Both the position numbers and the translations under genes were made by a program. DNA of 8,592 nt, from assembly GCA_028287725.1 (NCBI GenBank), contig JAQBPC010000573.1, positions 1 through 8,592 on the forward strand. The letters run 5' to 3'. The stretch is from Chloroflexota bacterium (GTDB lineage Bacteria > Chloroflexota > UBA5177 > JANWHV01). The notes under the pieces were generated by a model. The model did not search any database. It saw nothing but the letters and a program-made list of their open reading frames with translations, and was not told the origin of the DNA. This document shows, piece after piece, positions 1-4,865 of this stretch; the stretch's first letter is position 1; each line of letters opens with the position of its first letter.

Positions 1-1
1 A

Positions 2-193
2 GAGCGCGGCGAGGCCGATGTTCGCGCACTGCGTGTGCGCCAGGAGGCGGCGGCTGCGTATGCCGAGCACCCAGCCCTGCTGCGGCTTGCTGAGTTGCAG
101 GCACTGCGCGACCTGGCCCACAACGCCAACGCGCGTCTGTACGTGGGCTTCGAGCACAACGGACTGGTTGGGCGGCCGTCAGAGCAGGACTGA
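2..193 (+). CDS. SPFH/band-7 (slipin/prohibitin-like) protein, C-terminal fragment
   Basis: Only the last 63 codons are inside the window, read from base 2 to the TGA at 191-193, so no start codon is visible. The peptide begins with a charged, alanine-rich helical stretch (ERGEADVRALRVRQEAAAAY), continues with HPALLRLAELQALRDLA and ends with NANARLYVGFEHNGL and a short hydrophilic tail. This layout (Glu/Arg/Ala-rich coiled coil, then HPxLLRLxELxxLRxLA, then NANARxYxGF) is typical of the C-terminus of bacterial slipin-type SPFH proteins. These are membrane-anchored scaffold proteins that oligomerise through the coiled coil and are often paired with NfeD-type membrane proteins. The N-terminal membrane segment and SPFH domain lie outside the window. 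The family call rests on the tail alone; an unrelated coiled-coil protein is less likely because of the NANAR-YVGF motif. Confidence 0.78.
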   Translation, partial: ERGEADVRALRVRQEAAAAYAEHPALLRLAELQALRDLAHNANARLYVGFEHNGLVGRPSEQD

Positions 194-436
194 CGGCTGC
201 CCTGGCACGCCGAAAAACTGCGAGAGTCCAGGAGCGCGGTCTACGGCGACTCGGTTGGCGATCCCGCTGTTATTCCCGCGCCGCGCGGTGCTCGGCCATA
301 GGTGCCGGCGAAGCGCGATCGCTGCCTAAAGGGCCTTTCGAGAATTCTCACCACGTGTGTAGTGATCTACAGACAGAACACCGTTAAATATGGTGTAGTG
401 TCACTAGAGTCTTTCAATTCTTTCGTGACACATCAG
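194..436. other. Intergenic spacer upstream of the tRNA array, with small palindromes
   Basis: I see no convincing gene here. The stretch holds perfect short palindromes GCGATCGC (315-322), AAAGG-G-CCTTT (328-338) and GAGAATTCTC (340-349). The octamer GTGTAGTG occurs twice, at 357-364 and 393-400, exactly 36 bp apart. Each copy lies in a small dyad: GTAG-TGAT-CTAC (359-370) and TAGTG-T-CACTA (396-406). The end of the SPFH transcript and the start of the tRNA transcript must both lie here or further upstream. No strong rho-independent terminator is visible. Confidence 0.6.
362..390 (+). promoter_or_regulatory. Weak candidate promoter for the tRNA array
   Basis: TAAATA at 385-390 sits in a local AT-rich patch and could be a -10 element. 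Seventeen bases upstream lies GTGATC (362-367), which matches only three of six positions of the sigma70 -35 consensus. It is the only plausible -10-like site found close upstream of the first tRNA. The second GTGTAGTG dyad begins directly downstream of it. Confidence 0.22.
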
Positions 437-512
437 GCTTTCTTAGCTCATCAGGTAGAGCGGCGCATTTGTAACGCGCGGGCGGTCGGTTCGAGTCCGG
501 CAGAAAGCTCCA
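437..512 (+). tRNA. tRNA-Thr (anticodon TGT), CCA encoded
   Basis: A complete cloverleaf can be drawn. The acceptor GCTTTCT (437-443) pairs with AGAAAGC (502-508); T509 is the discriminator and CCA (510-512) is encoded. The D-stem is GCTC/GAGC with a GG-containing loop. The anticodon stem GCGCA/CGCGC closes with an A-C mismatch around loop TTTGTAA, giving anticodon TGT at 470-472, which reads ACA/ACN. The variable region has 5 nt. The T-stem GTCGG/CCGGC encloses the canonical loop TTCGAGT. It is the first gene of the array and is followed after one base by tRNA-Val. Confidence 0.93.
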
Positions 513-513
513 T

Positions 514-588
514 ACTCTCGTAGCTCAACGGAAGAGTAGCGGTGTTACATACCGTGGGTTGGGGGTTCAAGTCCCTCCGAGAGTACCA
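514..588 (+). tRNA. tRNA-Val (anticodon TAC), CCA encoded
   Basis: The acceptor ACTCTCG (514-520) pairs perfectly with CGAGAGT (578-584), followed by A585 and an encoded CCA (586-588). The D-arm is GCTC-AACGGAA-GAGT. The anticodon arm GCGGT/ACCGT carries loop GTTACAT, with anticodon TAC at 546-548. The T-loop is TTCAAGT. Two traits are unusual: the first acceptor pair is A1-U72, where bacterial tRNA-Val normally has G1-C72, and position 32 is a G. The Asn and Ile genes downstream also start ACTC, which suggests a common backbone expanded by duplication. Confidence 0.88.
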
Positions 589-589
589 G

Positions 590-661
590 GGCTCATTGGC
601 GTAACGGAAAGCGTCAGCGTCTTCGAAGCGCAAGGTGTGGGTTCGATTCCTACATGAGCCA
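590..661 (+). tRNA. tRNA-Arg (anticodon TCG), no encoded CCA
   Basis: The acceptor GGCTCAT (590-596) pairs perfectly with ATGAGCC (654-660), with discriminator A661. The next bases are CTA, so CCA must be added after transcription. The D-arm is GCGT-AACGGAAA-GCGT, with wobble pairs at both ends. The anticodon stem AGCGT/GCGCA has an A-A mismatch at its outer pair and a T-G pair at the loop. The loop CTTCGAA gives TCG at 623-625 (reads CGA/CGN). The T-arm is GTGGG-TTCGATT-CCTAC and the variable loop has 4 nt. An A in the D-loop and C at position 35 agree with known arginine identity elements. The anticodon arm is weaker than usual. Confidence 0.8.
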
Positions 662-665
662 CTAT

Positions 666-749
666 GCCGATGTGGTGGAATGGTGTACACGGCTGTCTCA
701 GACGCAGTGGCCGAAAGGCTTGTAGGTTCAAATCCTACCATCGGCACCA
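666..749 (+). tRNA. tRNA-Leu (anticodon CAG), class II, CCA encoded
   Basis: The acceptor GCCGATG (666-672) pairs with CATCGGC (739-745), followed by A746 and an encoded CCA. The anticodon stem GCTGT/GCAGT with loop CTCAGAC gives CAG at 699-701 (reads CUG). The long variable arm forms the hairpin GGCC-GAAA-GGCT (709-720), as expected for bacterial leucine tRNAs. The T-loop is TTCAAAT and the discriminator is A, a leucine identity element. This is the most orthodox member of the array. Confidence 0.92.
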
Positions 750-750
750 A

Positions 751-828
751 GCCCCGGTAGCCCAATTGGCAGAGGCGCCGAGCTCAAAACTCGGTTCGGT
801 GTGGGTTCAAATCCCACCCAAGCGGCCA
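751..828 (+). tRNA. tRNA-like gene, anticodon CAA, short variable loop and broken acceptor stem
   Basis: The anticodon arm is perfect (CCGAG-CTCAAAA-CTCGG, anticodon CAA at 785-787), and so is the T-arm (GTGGG-TTCAAAT-CCCAC, 801-817). CAA would read UUG (Leu), yet the variable region is only 6 nt (795-800) and the base before CCA (826-828) is G825. Bacterial LeuRS substrates have a long variable arm and A73. The acceptor strands GCCCCGG (751-757) and CCAAGCG (818-824) form only three Watson-Crick pairs, and the D-stem has one C-A mismatch. It may be a decayed gene, a hybrid formed by recombination, or a class I tRNA (G73 recalls tRNA-Trp) with a changed anticodon. Its function as a leucine tRNA is doubtful. 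Confidence 0.55.
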
Positions 829-829
829 C

Positions 830-906
830 ACTCCAATAGCTCAAGGGTTAGAGCAAAGTCCTGTTAAGGCTTCAGGTTGGACGTTCGAGTCGTCCTTGGA
901 GTACCA
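830..906 (+). tRNA. tRNA-Asn (anticodon GTT), CCA encoded
   Basis: The acceptor ACTCCAA (830-836) pairs perfectly with TTGGAGT (896-902), followed by A903 and CCA (904-906). The D-arm is GCTC-AAGGGTTA-GAGC. The anticodon arm AAGTC/GGCTT with loop CTGTTAA gives GTT at 863-865, reading AAC/AAU. The T-arm is GGACG-TTCGAGT-CGTCC. The discriminator is A rather than the G of E. coli tRNA-Asn, and the first pair is A-U. The last A of CCA (906) is also the first base of the next tRNA. Confidence 0.88.
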
Positions 907-980
907 CTCCGGTAGCTCAGCGGGAGAGCAGTCGTCTTATATGTGACAGGGCGACGGGTCAGCACCGTCCCGGAGTATCA
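906..980 (+). tRNA. tRNA-Ile (anticodon TAT), non-canonical T-loop
   Basis: The acceptor ACTCCGG (906-912) pairs perfectly with CCGGAGT (970-976), with discriminator A977. The next bases are TCA rather than CCA. The D-arm is GCTC-AGCGGGA-GAGC. The anticodon stem GTCGT/GTGAC with loop CTTATAT gives TAT at 938-940, reading AUA. The T-stem GACGG/CCGTC is intact, but the loop is GTCAGCA: T54 is G, and the normally invariant A58 is G. Most bacteria read AUA with a CAT tRNA carrying lysidine made by TilS, so a TAT isoacceptor is rare. The broken T-loop leaves open whether it is functional. It overlaps the preceding tRNA by one base. Confidence 0.75.
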
Positions 981-981
981 C

Positions 982-1067
982 GCCTGACTGGTGGAACAGT
1001 AGACGCGCAGACATGAGAGGTCTGTACCCCTCGGGGTGTCCAGGTGCGAATCCTGGGTCGGGCACCA
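982..1067 (+). tRNA. tRNA-Leu (anticodon GAG), class II, CCA encoded
   Basis: The acceptor GCCTGAC (982-988) pairs with GTCGGGC (1057-1063, one T-G pair), followed by A1064 and CCA (1065-1067). The anticodon stem CAGAC/GTCTG is perfect; loop ATGAGAG gives GAG at 1015-1017 (reads CUC/CUU). The variable arm forms CCCC-TC-GGGG (1027-1036). The T-stem CCAGG/CCTGG holds loop TGCGAAT, in which the conserved T55 is a G. Class II shape and A73 support leucine identity. Confidence 0.85.
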
Positions 1068-1070
1068 CAA

Positions 1071-1149
1071 CCGGTCATAGGTCATAGCATAGAACTAATG
1101 CGCCGTCTTGCCATGACGAAGACCGCAGGTTCGAGGTCCGCCGGCCGGC
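1071..1149 (+). tRNA. tRNA-Gly(GCC)-like gene with a 7-bp tandem duplication; probably degenerate
   Basis: A cloverleaf can be traced without CCA. The D-stem is GCAT/ATGC (1087-1090, 1098-1101). The anticodon arm CCGTC/GACGA has one mismatched outer pair, and loop TTGCCAT gives GCC at 1110-1112 (reads GGC/GGU). The variable region has 5 nt. The T-stem GCAGG/TCCGC holds loop TTCGAGG. The 3' acceptor CGGCCGG (1142-1148) pairs at 6 of 7 positions with CCGGTCA (1071-1077). Between that strand and the D-stem the heptamer GGTCATA is repeated in tandem (1073-1079, 1080-1086); removing one copy restores normal spacing. With the nearer copy, 1078-1084 pairs at 5 of 7. The D-loop lacks the usual GG. 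It may be a recently damaged tRNA. Confidence 0.42.
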
Positions 1150-1218
1150 GAATGTCGTACATTGTGGTCCGCGTACAGCGGTCGAGCTTTGCCGCTGGCA
1201 TGCCGACGGCCCCAGCCC

Positions 1219-1249
1219 ATTCGTTCTGTACACCCCCGAGCGAACGAAT
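1219..1249 (+). repeat. Inverted repeat downstream of the tRNA array
   Basis: ATTCGTTC and GAACGAAT form a perfect 8-bp stem around a 15-nt C-rich loop, 70 bases after the last tRNA-like gene. There is no T-run after it, so it is not a standard intrinsic terminator. It could be a processing structure, a protein-binding site or chance. Confidence 0.35.
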
Positions 1250-1447
1250 AGCTCCAGAAAGCGCGAGCATACAGTTTCGTACAGTAATGCAGGTGGGTTT
1301 GGCAGCCAGGGCGCCTGTATTGTCGTGCCATGCAGTGACGACGTGAGCGCCGAACATGGGGGGTTGACTCGATGGTCTATGCTAGTCAGGATCCCGTCGA
1401 ACGCAGTGGACATGTCCAACGTTGCGCCCTGCGCGTAGTTAGCTCTT

Positions 1448-1453
1448 AGGAGG
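1448..1453 (+). promoter_or_regulatory. Strong Shine-Dalgarno site of the MFS gene
   Basis: AGGAGG ends 8 bases before the ATG at 1462 and fixes the start of the transporter gene. Confidence 0.9.
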
Positions 1454-1461
1454 ATCGCAAG

Positions 1462-2826
1462 ATGGCTATCGCGGTACCGGCTCCAACCGTCGGCGCACCA
1501 TCGCGTGTTCGCTCCTATGCGAAGCACGTGCTGTGGATTATGTTCGCGATCAACTTCTTGAACTACATGGATCGATTCATTCTGCCGTCGGTCCTCTCGA
1601 GCATCCAGAAAGAGTTCCGCATCAGCGACTTTCAAGCCGGTTTGCTCGCCACGGCCTTTACGCTGGTCTATGCCGTGGCGGCCCTGCCGTTCGGCATATG
1701 GGCGGATCGCGGCATCCGCAAAAATGTCGTGGCGACCGGAGTCGGACTCTGGAGCCTTGCCACGTTAATGACCGGCGCCGCGGGTAGCTTCTTCTCACTG
1801 TTCATCTCGCGCGCGGCCGTGGGCGTGGGTGAAGCGGGCTACTACCCTGCCGGCACCTCACTCCTGGTCGACTACTTTCCCAAGGAGAAGCGCGCCTGGA
1901 TGCTCGGAGTCTGGAACGTCGGCGCCAGCATCGGCGTCGCGTTTGGGTTCGCAATCGGCGGCCTCATAGCCGATCATCTCGGCTGGCGCTGGGCATTCTA
2001 CTTTACCGTTATCCCGGGCGCCATCTGCACGATCCTTGCGTTCCGCATCCGCGAGCCGCGCCGTGGCTGCGGTGACGTGCTGTCGCCCTCTATGGATGGC
2101 CCAATTCCAGAGCTTGCCGAACGCCCGGTGCACGCCGAAGTCCCCGCACCGCCCTTTATGACGGCGGTCCGCCAAATCCTCACCGTGCCGACCATGCGCG
2201 TCGCGCTGATCGCGCAGACCATGAACTTCTTCGTGCTCGGCGCCGCGGTCTTGTGGTTCCCCACGCTTCTGCAGCGGCGCTTCGAGATGTCGCAGAGCAA
2301 GGCCGGATTGATCAGCGGCGCCGTGCTCGTGTTGGCCGGCATTATCGGAACGCTCGGCGGCGGCTGGCTCGCCGACCGCCTTCTCCCGCGTATCCCCTCT
2401 GCGCGACTGCTCGTGACGGGCTGGGCGTTCATAATCAGCGCGCCCTTACTGGTCGTCTCGCTCCTGGCGAACAGCCTCGCGGTGCTCATCCCGTTATTCT
2501 TCCTCGCCGGGATTTGCTTGCAGGCATATCACGGACCAATGAGCGCCCTGATGCAGGACGTGGTAACACCCAGGCTTCGCGCCGTTGCGGTTGCTGTATC
2601 GCTCATCGTCGCCCACGTGCTCGGCGATGCGGCGTCACCGAGCCTGGTTGGCGCGCTGTCGGACTCAATTGGCAGCGGGCACAAAGATACGCTCGGCCAG
2701 CATCTCGGCACTGCCCTGCAATTCACGCTGCCGCCGATGATCCTGGCAGCCGGCATCGTATGCTTTCTTGGTCTCCGTTATGTCAAGCAAGACACCGATG
2801 CCGCGGAACAACCCATGGCCGTGTGA
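1462..2826 (+). CDS. MFS transporter, Spinster-like family
   Basis: This 454-residue inner-membrane protein has the length and layout of a 12-helix major facilitator. Helix 1 (about 23-43) contains NYMDR, a hallmark of Spinster-type carriers. Motif A follows helix 2 as GIWADRGIRKN (78-88). A glycine-rich stretch, SRAAVGVGEAGYYPAG (116-131), leads into LVDYFPKEKRA. A hydrophilic loop (about 197-235) separates the two six-helix halves. The second half carries its own motif-A relic, GGGWLADRLLPR. The C-terminal tail is short and cytosolic. Family members move lipids, sugars, organic anions or aromatic compounds; the substrate cannot be read from the sequence. The gene stands alone on the + strand and converges with the ABC-like gene. 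Confidence 0.93.
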   Translation: MAIAVPAPTVGAPSRVRSYAKHVLWIMFAINFLNYMDRFILPSVLSSIQKEFRISDFQAGLLATAFTLVYAVAALPFGIWADRGIRKNVVATGVGLWSLATLMTGAAGSFFSLFISRAAVGVGEAGYYPAGTSLLVDYFPKEKRAWMLGVWNVGASIGVAFGFAIGGLIADHLGWRWAFYFTVIPGAICTILAFRIREPRRGCGDVLSPSMDGPIPELAERPVHAEVPAPPFMTAVRQILTVPTMRVALIAQTMNFFVLGAAVLWFPTLLQRRFEMSQSKAGLISGAVLVLAGIIGTLGGGWLADRLLPRIPSARLLVTGWAFIISAPLLVVSLLANSLAVLIPLFFLAGICLQAYHGPMSALMQDVVTPRLRAVAVAVSLIVAHVLGDAASPSLVGALSDSIGSGHKDTLGQHLGTALQFTLPPMILAAGIVCFLGLRYVKQDTDAAEQPMAV

Positions 2827-2944
2827 ACATCGCCGTCAAATATCCATAAGAGTAGCCCGTCGCCCACGTTTGGCCTGAGCTATGAGACAGCTCGACGTGG
2901 CCGGCGGGCCGCACTTTATTTCCGCGAACGATCGGGTAACCGAG
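2827..2944. other. Convergent intergenic gap with weak hairpins
   Basis: The 118-nt gap separates the ends of two convergent genes. GGCC-GGCG-GGCC (2899-2910) followed by a T-rich run at 2914-2921 could be a weak terminator for the transporter. TCGG-GTAA-CCGA (2932-2943) abuts the stop codon of the minus-strand gene. Neither stem exceeds 4 bp, so terminator function is uncertain. Confidence 0.3.
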
Positions 2945-3643
2945 TCAGAGGCCGGAGCTCCCTACCGTGCCGCCCGTTACCACGGTGGGCAGAAGCGTCG
3001 CGTATGTACCGAGCTCGGTGGCGCCCGAGACCAGCACCACCATTTCCCATTGTTCGGCCAGTGTCTGGAGCGTGTCATATACGACCAGACGATCCGCCCT
3101 CGAAAGCATGGCTCCCGGAGAGGCGAGCAGCAGGAGACCAGGGACGACGGCGAGCGCTCGCGCCAGCAGCACGCGCTGCCGCGCCTGGACATCCAGCATC
3201 GCCACCGCGCGGCCCGCTTCAGAAGATGCGTGTGCCCAGCCCAATGCCTGCCGCGCACGCCGCCGCGCCAGCCAAAAGGGCACGCCCTGGGCCCGTACCG
3301 CGGCCGCTACCGCGCCCAGACTGGTCCGCCAAACCGGAAGACGGTCGCCGTGCAGCACCGCGGCCACCGGCCGTATCTCCGGGCCGTGCCGAGCCGCCTC
3401 CCAGCCGAACTGCAGCGGCCGGCCGTCAAGTGACGCCGTACCGGTGTGCGGTATTGGGCGGCCGGCAAGCAACCGAAGCAACGTCGGTGCTGCCGGCCCT
3501 TCGACCACGGTGATGCCGTGCTCGCATCGAGCCGTCAGACTGTACCAGGCGGAACCGGATGCCCAACACATATCCATCGTCAGTGGCGAGAGTGATGCGC
3601 CGGACTCGGCAGGTATCGACTCTGGTTCGGGCTGCCCCTTCAC
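2945..3643 (-). CDS. ABC-transporter ATPase-like protein with all ATP-binding motifs altered (probable pseudo-ATPase)
   Basis: The 232-residue product has the length and order of a small ABC nucleotide-binding domain, loosely recalling CcmA. GPAAPTLLRLLAG (49-61) sits where GPNGAGKTTLLRLLAG is expected, three residues short and without the Walker A lysine. GTASLDGRPL (68-77) matches the strand after it. LDVQARQRVLLARALA (150-165) stands where LSGGQRQRV-ARALA belongs. LLLLASPG (170-177) replaces Walker B LLLLDEPT. The D-loop reads MLS, and VLVSGATEL (203-211) lacks the switch histidine. ATP hydrolysis is therefore unlikely, while the fold appears kept. The start is a GTG without a clear Shine-Dalgarno site; ATG codons at residues 23 and 25 are alternatives. 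It lies 33 bp after the dehydrogenase gene, in the same frame as that gene's TAG, and is probably co-transcribed. No permease gene adjoins it. Confidence 0.78.
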   Translation of the reverse strand: MKGQPEPESIPAESGASLSPLTMDMCWASGSAWYSLTARCEHGITVVEGPAAPTLLRLLAGRPIPHTGTASLDGRPLQFGWEAARHGPEIRPVAAVLHGDRLPVWRTSLGAVAAAVRAQGVPFWLARRRARQALGWAHASSEAGRAVAMLDVQARQRVLLARALAVVPGLLLLASPGAMLSRADRLVVYDTLQTLAEQWEMVVLVSGATELGTYATLLPTVVTGGTVGSSGL

Positions 3644-3676
3644 CGCCCGCCCGCTAACCAGTTCACCATGACATGC

Positions 3677-4852
3677 CTAACCACGAGAGCCTGTCACTCG
3701 ATATATGACACCGGCAAGGTCGTCCGAAACCAGGAGACTGCTGTCAGGCAACTGCAGCAAGCCTACGGGCCTACCCCAGGCATCGCTGCCGTTCACCGCG
3801 TTCGACGGCAGCCAGCCGGTCAACACGTCATGCGGTGTGCCGGCGCGTTCATCGTGGAATGGAATGAAGACAATCTTGTACCCGGTTGGCCGGGAACGGT
3901 TCCAAGAGCCGTGATAGGCAACATATAGGCCACCGTTCGCGAAGACCATTCCGAGCGGGGCGGAGTGGGCCTGGACTGGCACCGTAGGTAGCGTCATCGA
4001 GGCACAGTAGCCCGGCGGAGGCGGCACGTTTGGATCCGGATGACGGAGGCCATAACAATATGGCCAGCCAAAATTATCGCCACGGTGGACCGCGGTGACC
4101 AGATCGGGCGGCATATTATCGCCGAGCAGATCGCGACCATTCACGGTGGCCCACAGCACGTTGACTCCGGGTTGCCAGGCTAGGCCGACTGCGTTCCTCA
4201 TACCGCGCGCGAAGATCTCACCGTGCGATCCATCAATCCGAAAACGCATGATCGTCGCACGCCGCTTATCGGCCTCGACACATACATTGCACGAAGACCC
4301 AATCGACACGTACAGCAATCCATCCGGACCCAGCGAGACCGTCCGCGTCACGTGCCGTCCACCGGGCGGTAGGCCGGAAATGAGCACGCGCCTGTCCGAA
4401 AGCTTGACCGTATTTGGGTTGTAACGAAACACGCTGACTTTGGTCTGCTCAGCCACGTAGAGCAGGCCGTTGGAATAGGCAACGCTGTTCGGAATGTAGA
4501 GCCCGGTGAGCAGGTGGACGTCGCGAGTCGCGCTCGGTCCGCCGCCCCGATTGATCAGCACGTCCACATTGCCTGAGAACCAACTGCCGACAAAAACGTC
4601 ACCGCGCGGCCCCAAGGCCATGAAGCGAGGGCTGCGGAGTCCGCCGGCATAAAGCGAGACGCTCAGACCGCTCGCGACCTGCAATACCTGCTGCCTTTCG
4701 CCGGGAAGGGCAAGTGTGACGGGCCGCATGGGCATGCTGGCGGCGGCTTCCGGTTGGTACGACGTGACGAATCGTGCGAATGGAATTGCCACCAATACGG
4801 CCGCGGCCAAGGCCAGGCGCTGCCGGCGCGTGCTCGCAAATGACCTTCGCAT
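3677..4852 (-). CDS. Exported PQQ-dependent sugar dehydrogenase-like protein (glucose/sorbosone dehydrogenase family)
   Basis: The 391-residue protein starts with a basic stretch and a hydrophobic segment (about 13-26), a signal peptide or membrane anchor. The rest fits a six-bladed beta-propeller of the GSDH family: PRFMALGPRGDVFVGS (76-91), GGRH followed by SLGPDGLLYVSIG (164-186), EIFARGMRNAVGLAWQPG (212-229), GDNFGWPYCYG (258-268) and AHSAPLGMVF (296-305). The His in GGRH (167) is at the place of the catalytic base of soluble glucose dehydrogenase. Cysteines at 188, 191, 266 and 283 could form disulfides outside the cytoplasm. The family oxidises aldoses or sorbosone with PQQ; PQQ dependence here is inferred. 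The ATG is preferred over an upstream TTG (4858) because AAGGGG (4860-4865) lies 7 bases before the ATG and only one before the TTG. Confidence 0.9.
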   Translation of the reverse strand: MRRSFASTRRQRLALAAAVLVAIPFARFVTSYQPEAAASMPMRPVTLALPGERQQVLQVASGLSVSLYAGGLRSPRFMALGPRGDVFVGSWFSGNVDVLINRGGGPSATRDVHLLTGLYIPNSVAYSNGLLYVAEQTKVSVFRYNPNTVKLSDRRVLISGLPPGGRHVTRTVSLGPDGLLYVSIGSSCNVCVEADKRRATIMRFRIDGSHGEIFARGMRNAVGLAWQPGVNVLWATVNGRDLLGDNMPPDLVTAVHRGDNFGWPYCYGLRHPDPNVPPPPGYCASMTLPTVPVQAHSAPLGMVFANGGLYVAYHGSWNRSRPTGYKIVFIPFHDERAGTPHDVLTGWLPSNAVNGSDAWGRPVGLLQLPDSSLLVSDDLAGVIYRVTGSRG

Positions 4853-4859
4853 GGTCAAG

Positions 4860-4865
4860 CCCCTT
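4860..4865 (-). promoter_or_regulatory. Shine-Dalgarno site that decides the start of the dehydrogenase gene
   Basis: On the minus strand AAGGGG is followed by CTTGACC and then ATG. The TTG two codons before that ATG is too close to be served by this site. Confidence 0.7.

Larger units (their letters stand above)
1150..1461. other. Intergenic region between the tRNA array and the MFS gene
   Basis: I see no credible gene; the open frames here are antisense or out-of-frame noise. It holds an inverted repeat CAGCGG/CCGCTG (1176-1197) and a stronger one, ATTCGTTC/GAACGAAT (1219-1226 and 1242-1249). TTGACT occurs at 1364-1369, and TATGCT at 1378-1383 is too close to it for a standard promoter. 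The promoter of the downstream MFS gene should lie in the last 100 bases or so but could not be fixed. Confidence 0.5.

Noticed and set aside
18..329. 103-codon + strand open frame
   Set aside because: It is out of frame with the SPFH tail, which is far more protein-like, and its Cys/Arg/Thr-rich composition is typical of a shadow frame.
451..765. Minus-strand open frame of 104 codons across the tRNA array
   Set aside because: It is the antisense translation of tRNA T-arms and anticodon arms. Strings such as GFEPT and RRDLNPQP are well-known spurious proteins from tRNA clusters.
1364..1386. TTGACT followed by TATGCT or GCTAGT as promoter of the MFS gene
   Set aside because: The spacers are 8 and 11 bp, far from the 16-18 bp needed.
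1075..1635. 186-codon minus-strand open frame
   Set aside because: It overlaps the tRNA-like gene at one end and the well-supported MFS start at the other, with no recognisable domain.
2253..2849. 198-codon + strand open frame inside the MFS gene
   Set aside because: It is an Arg/Ala-rich out-of-frame reading of a clear transporter sequence.
2967..3671. 234-codon + strand open frame opposite the ABC-like gene
   Set aside because: Its Ser/Thr/Arg/Ala-rich composition without domains is a GC-rich antisense artefact; the minus-strand frame keeps the ABC scaffold.
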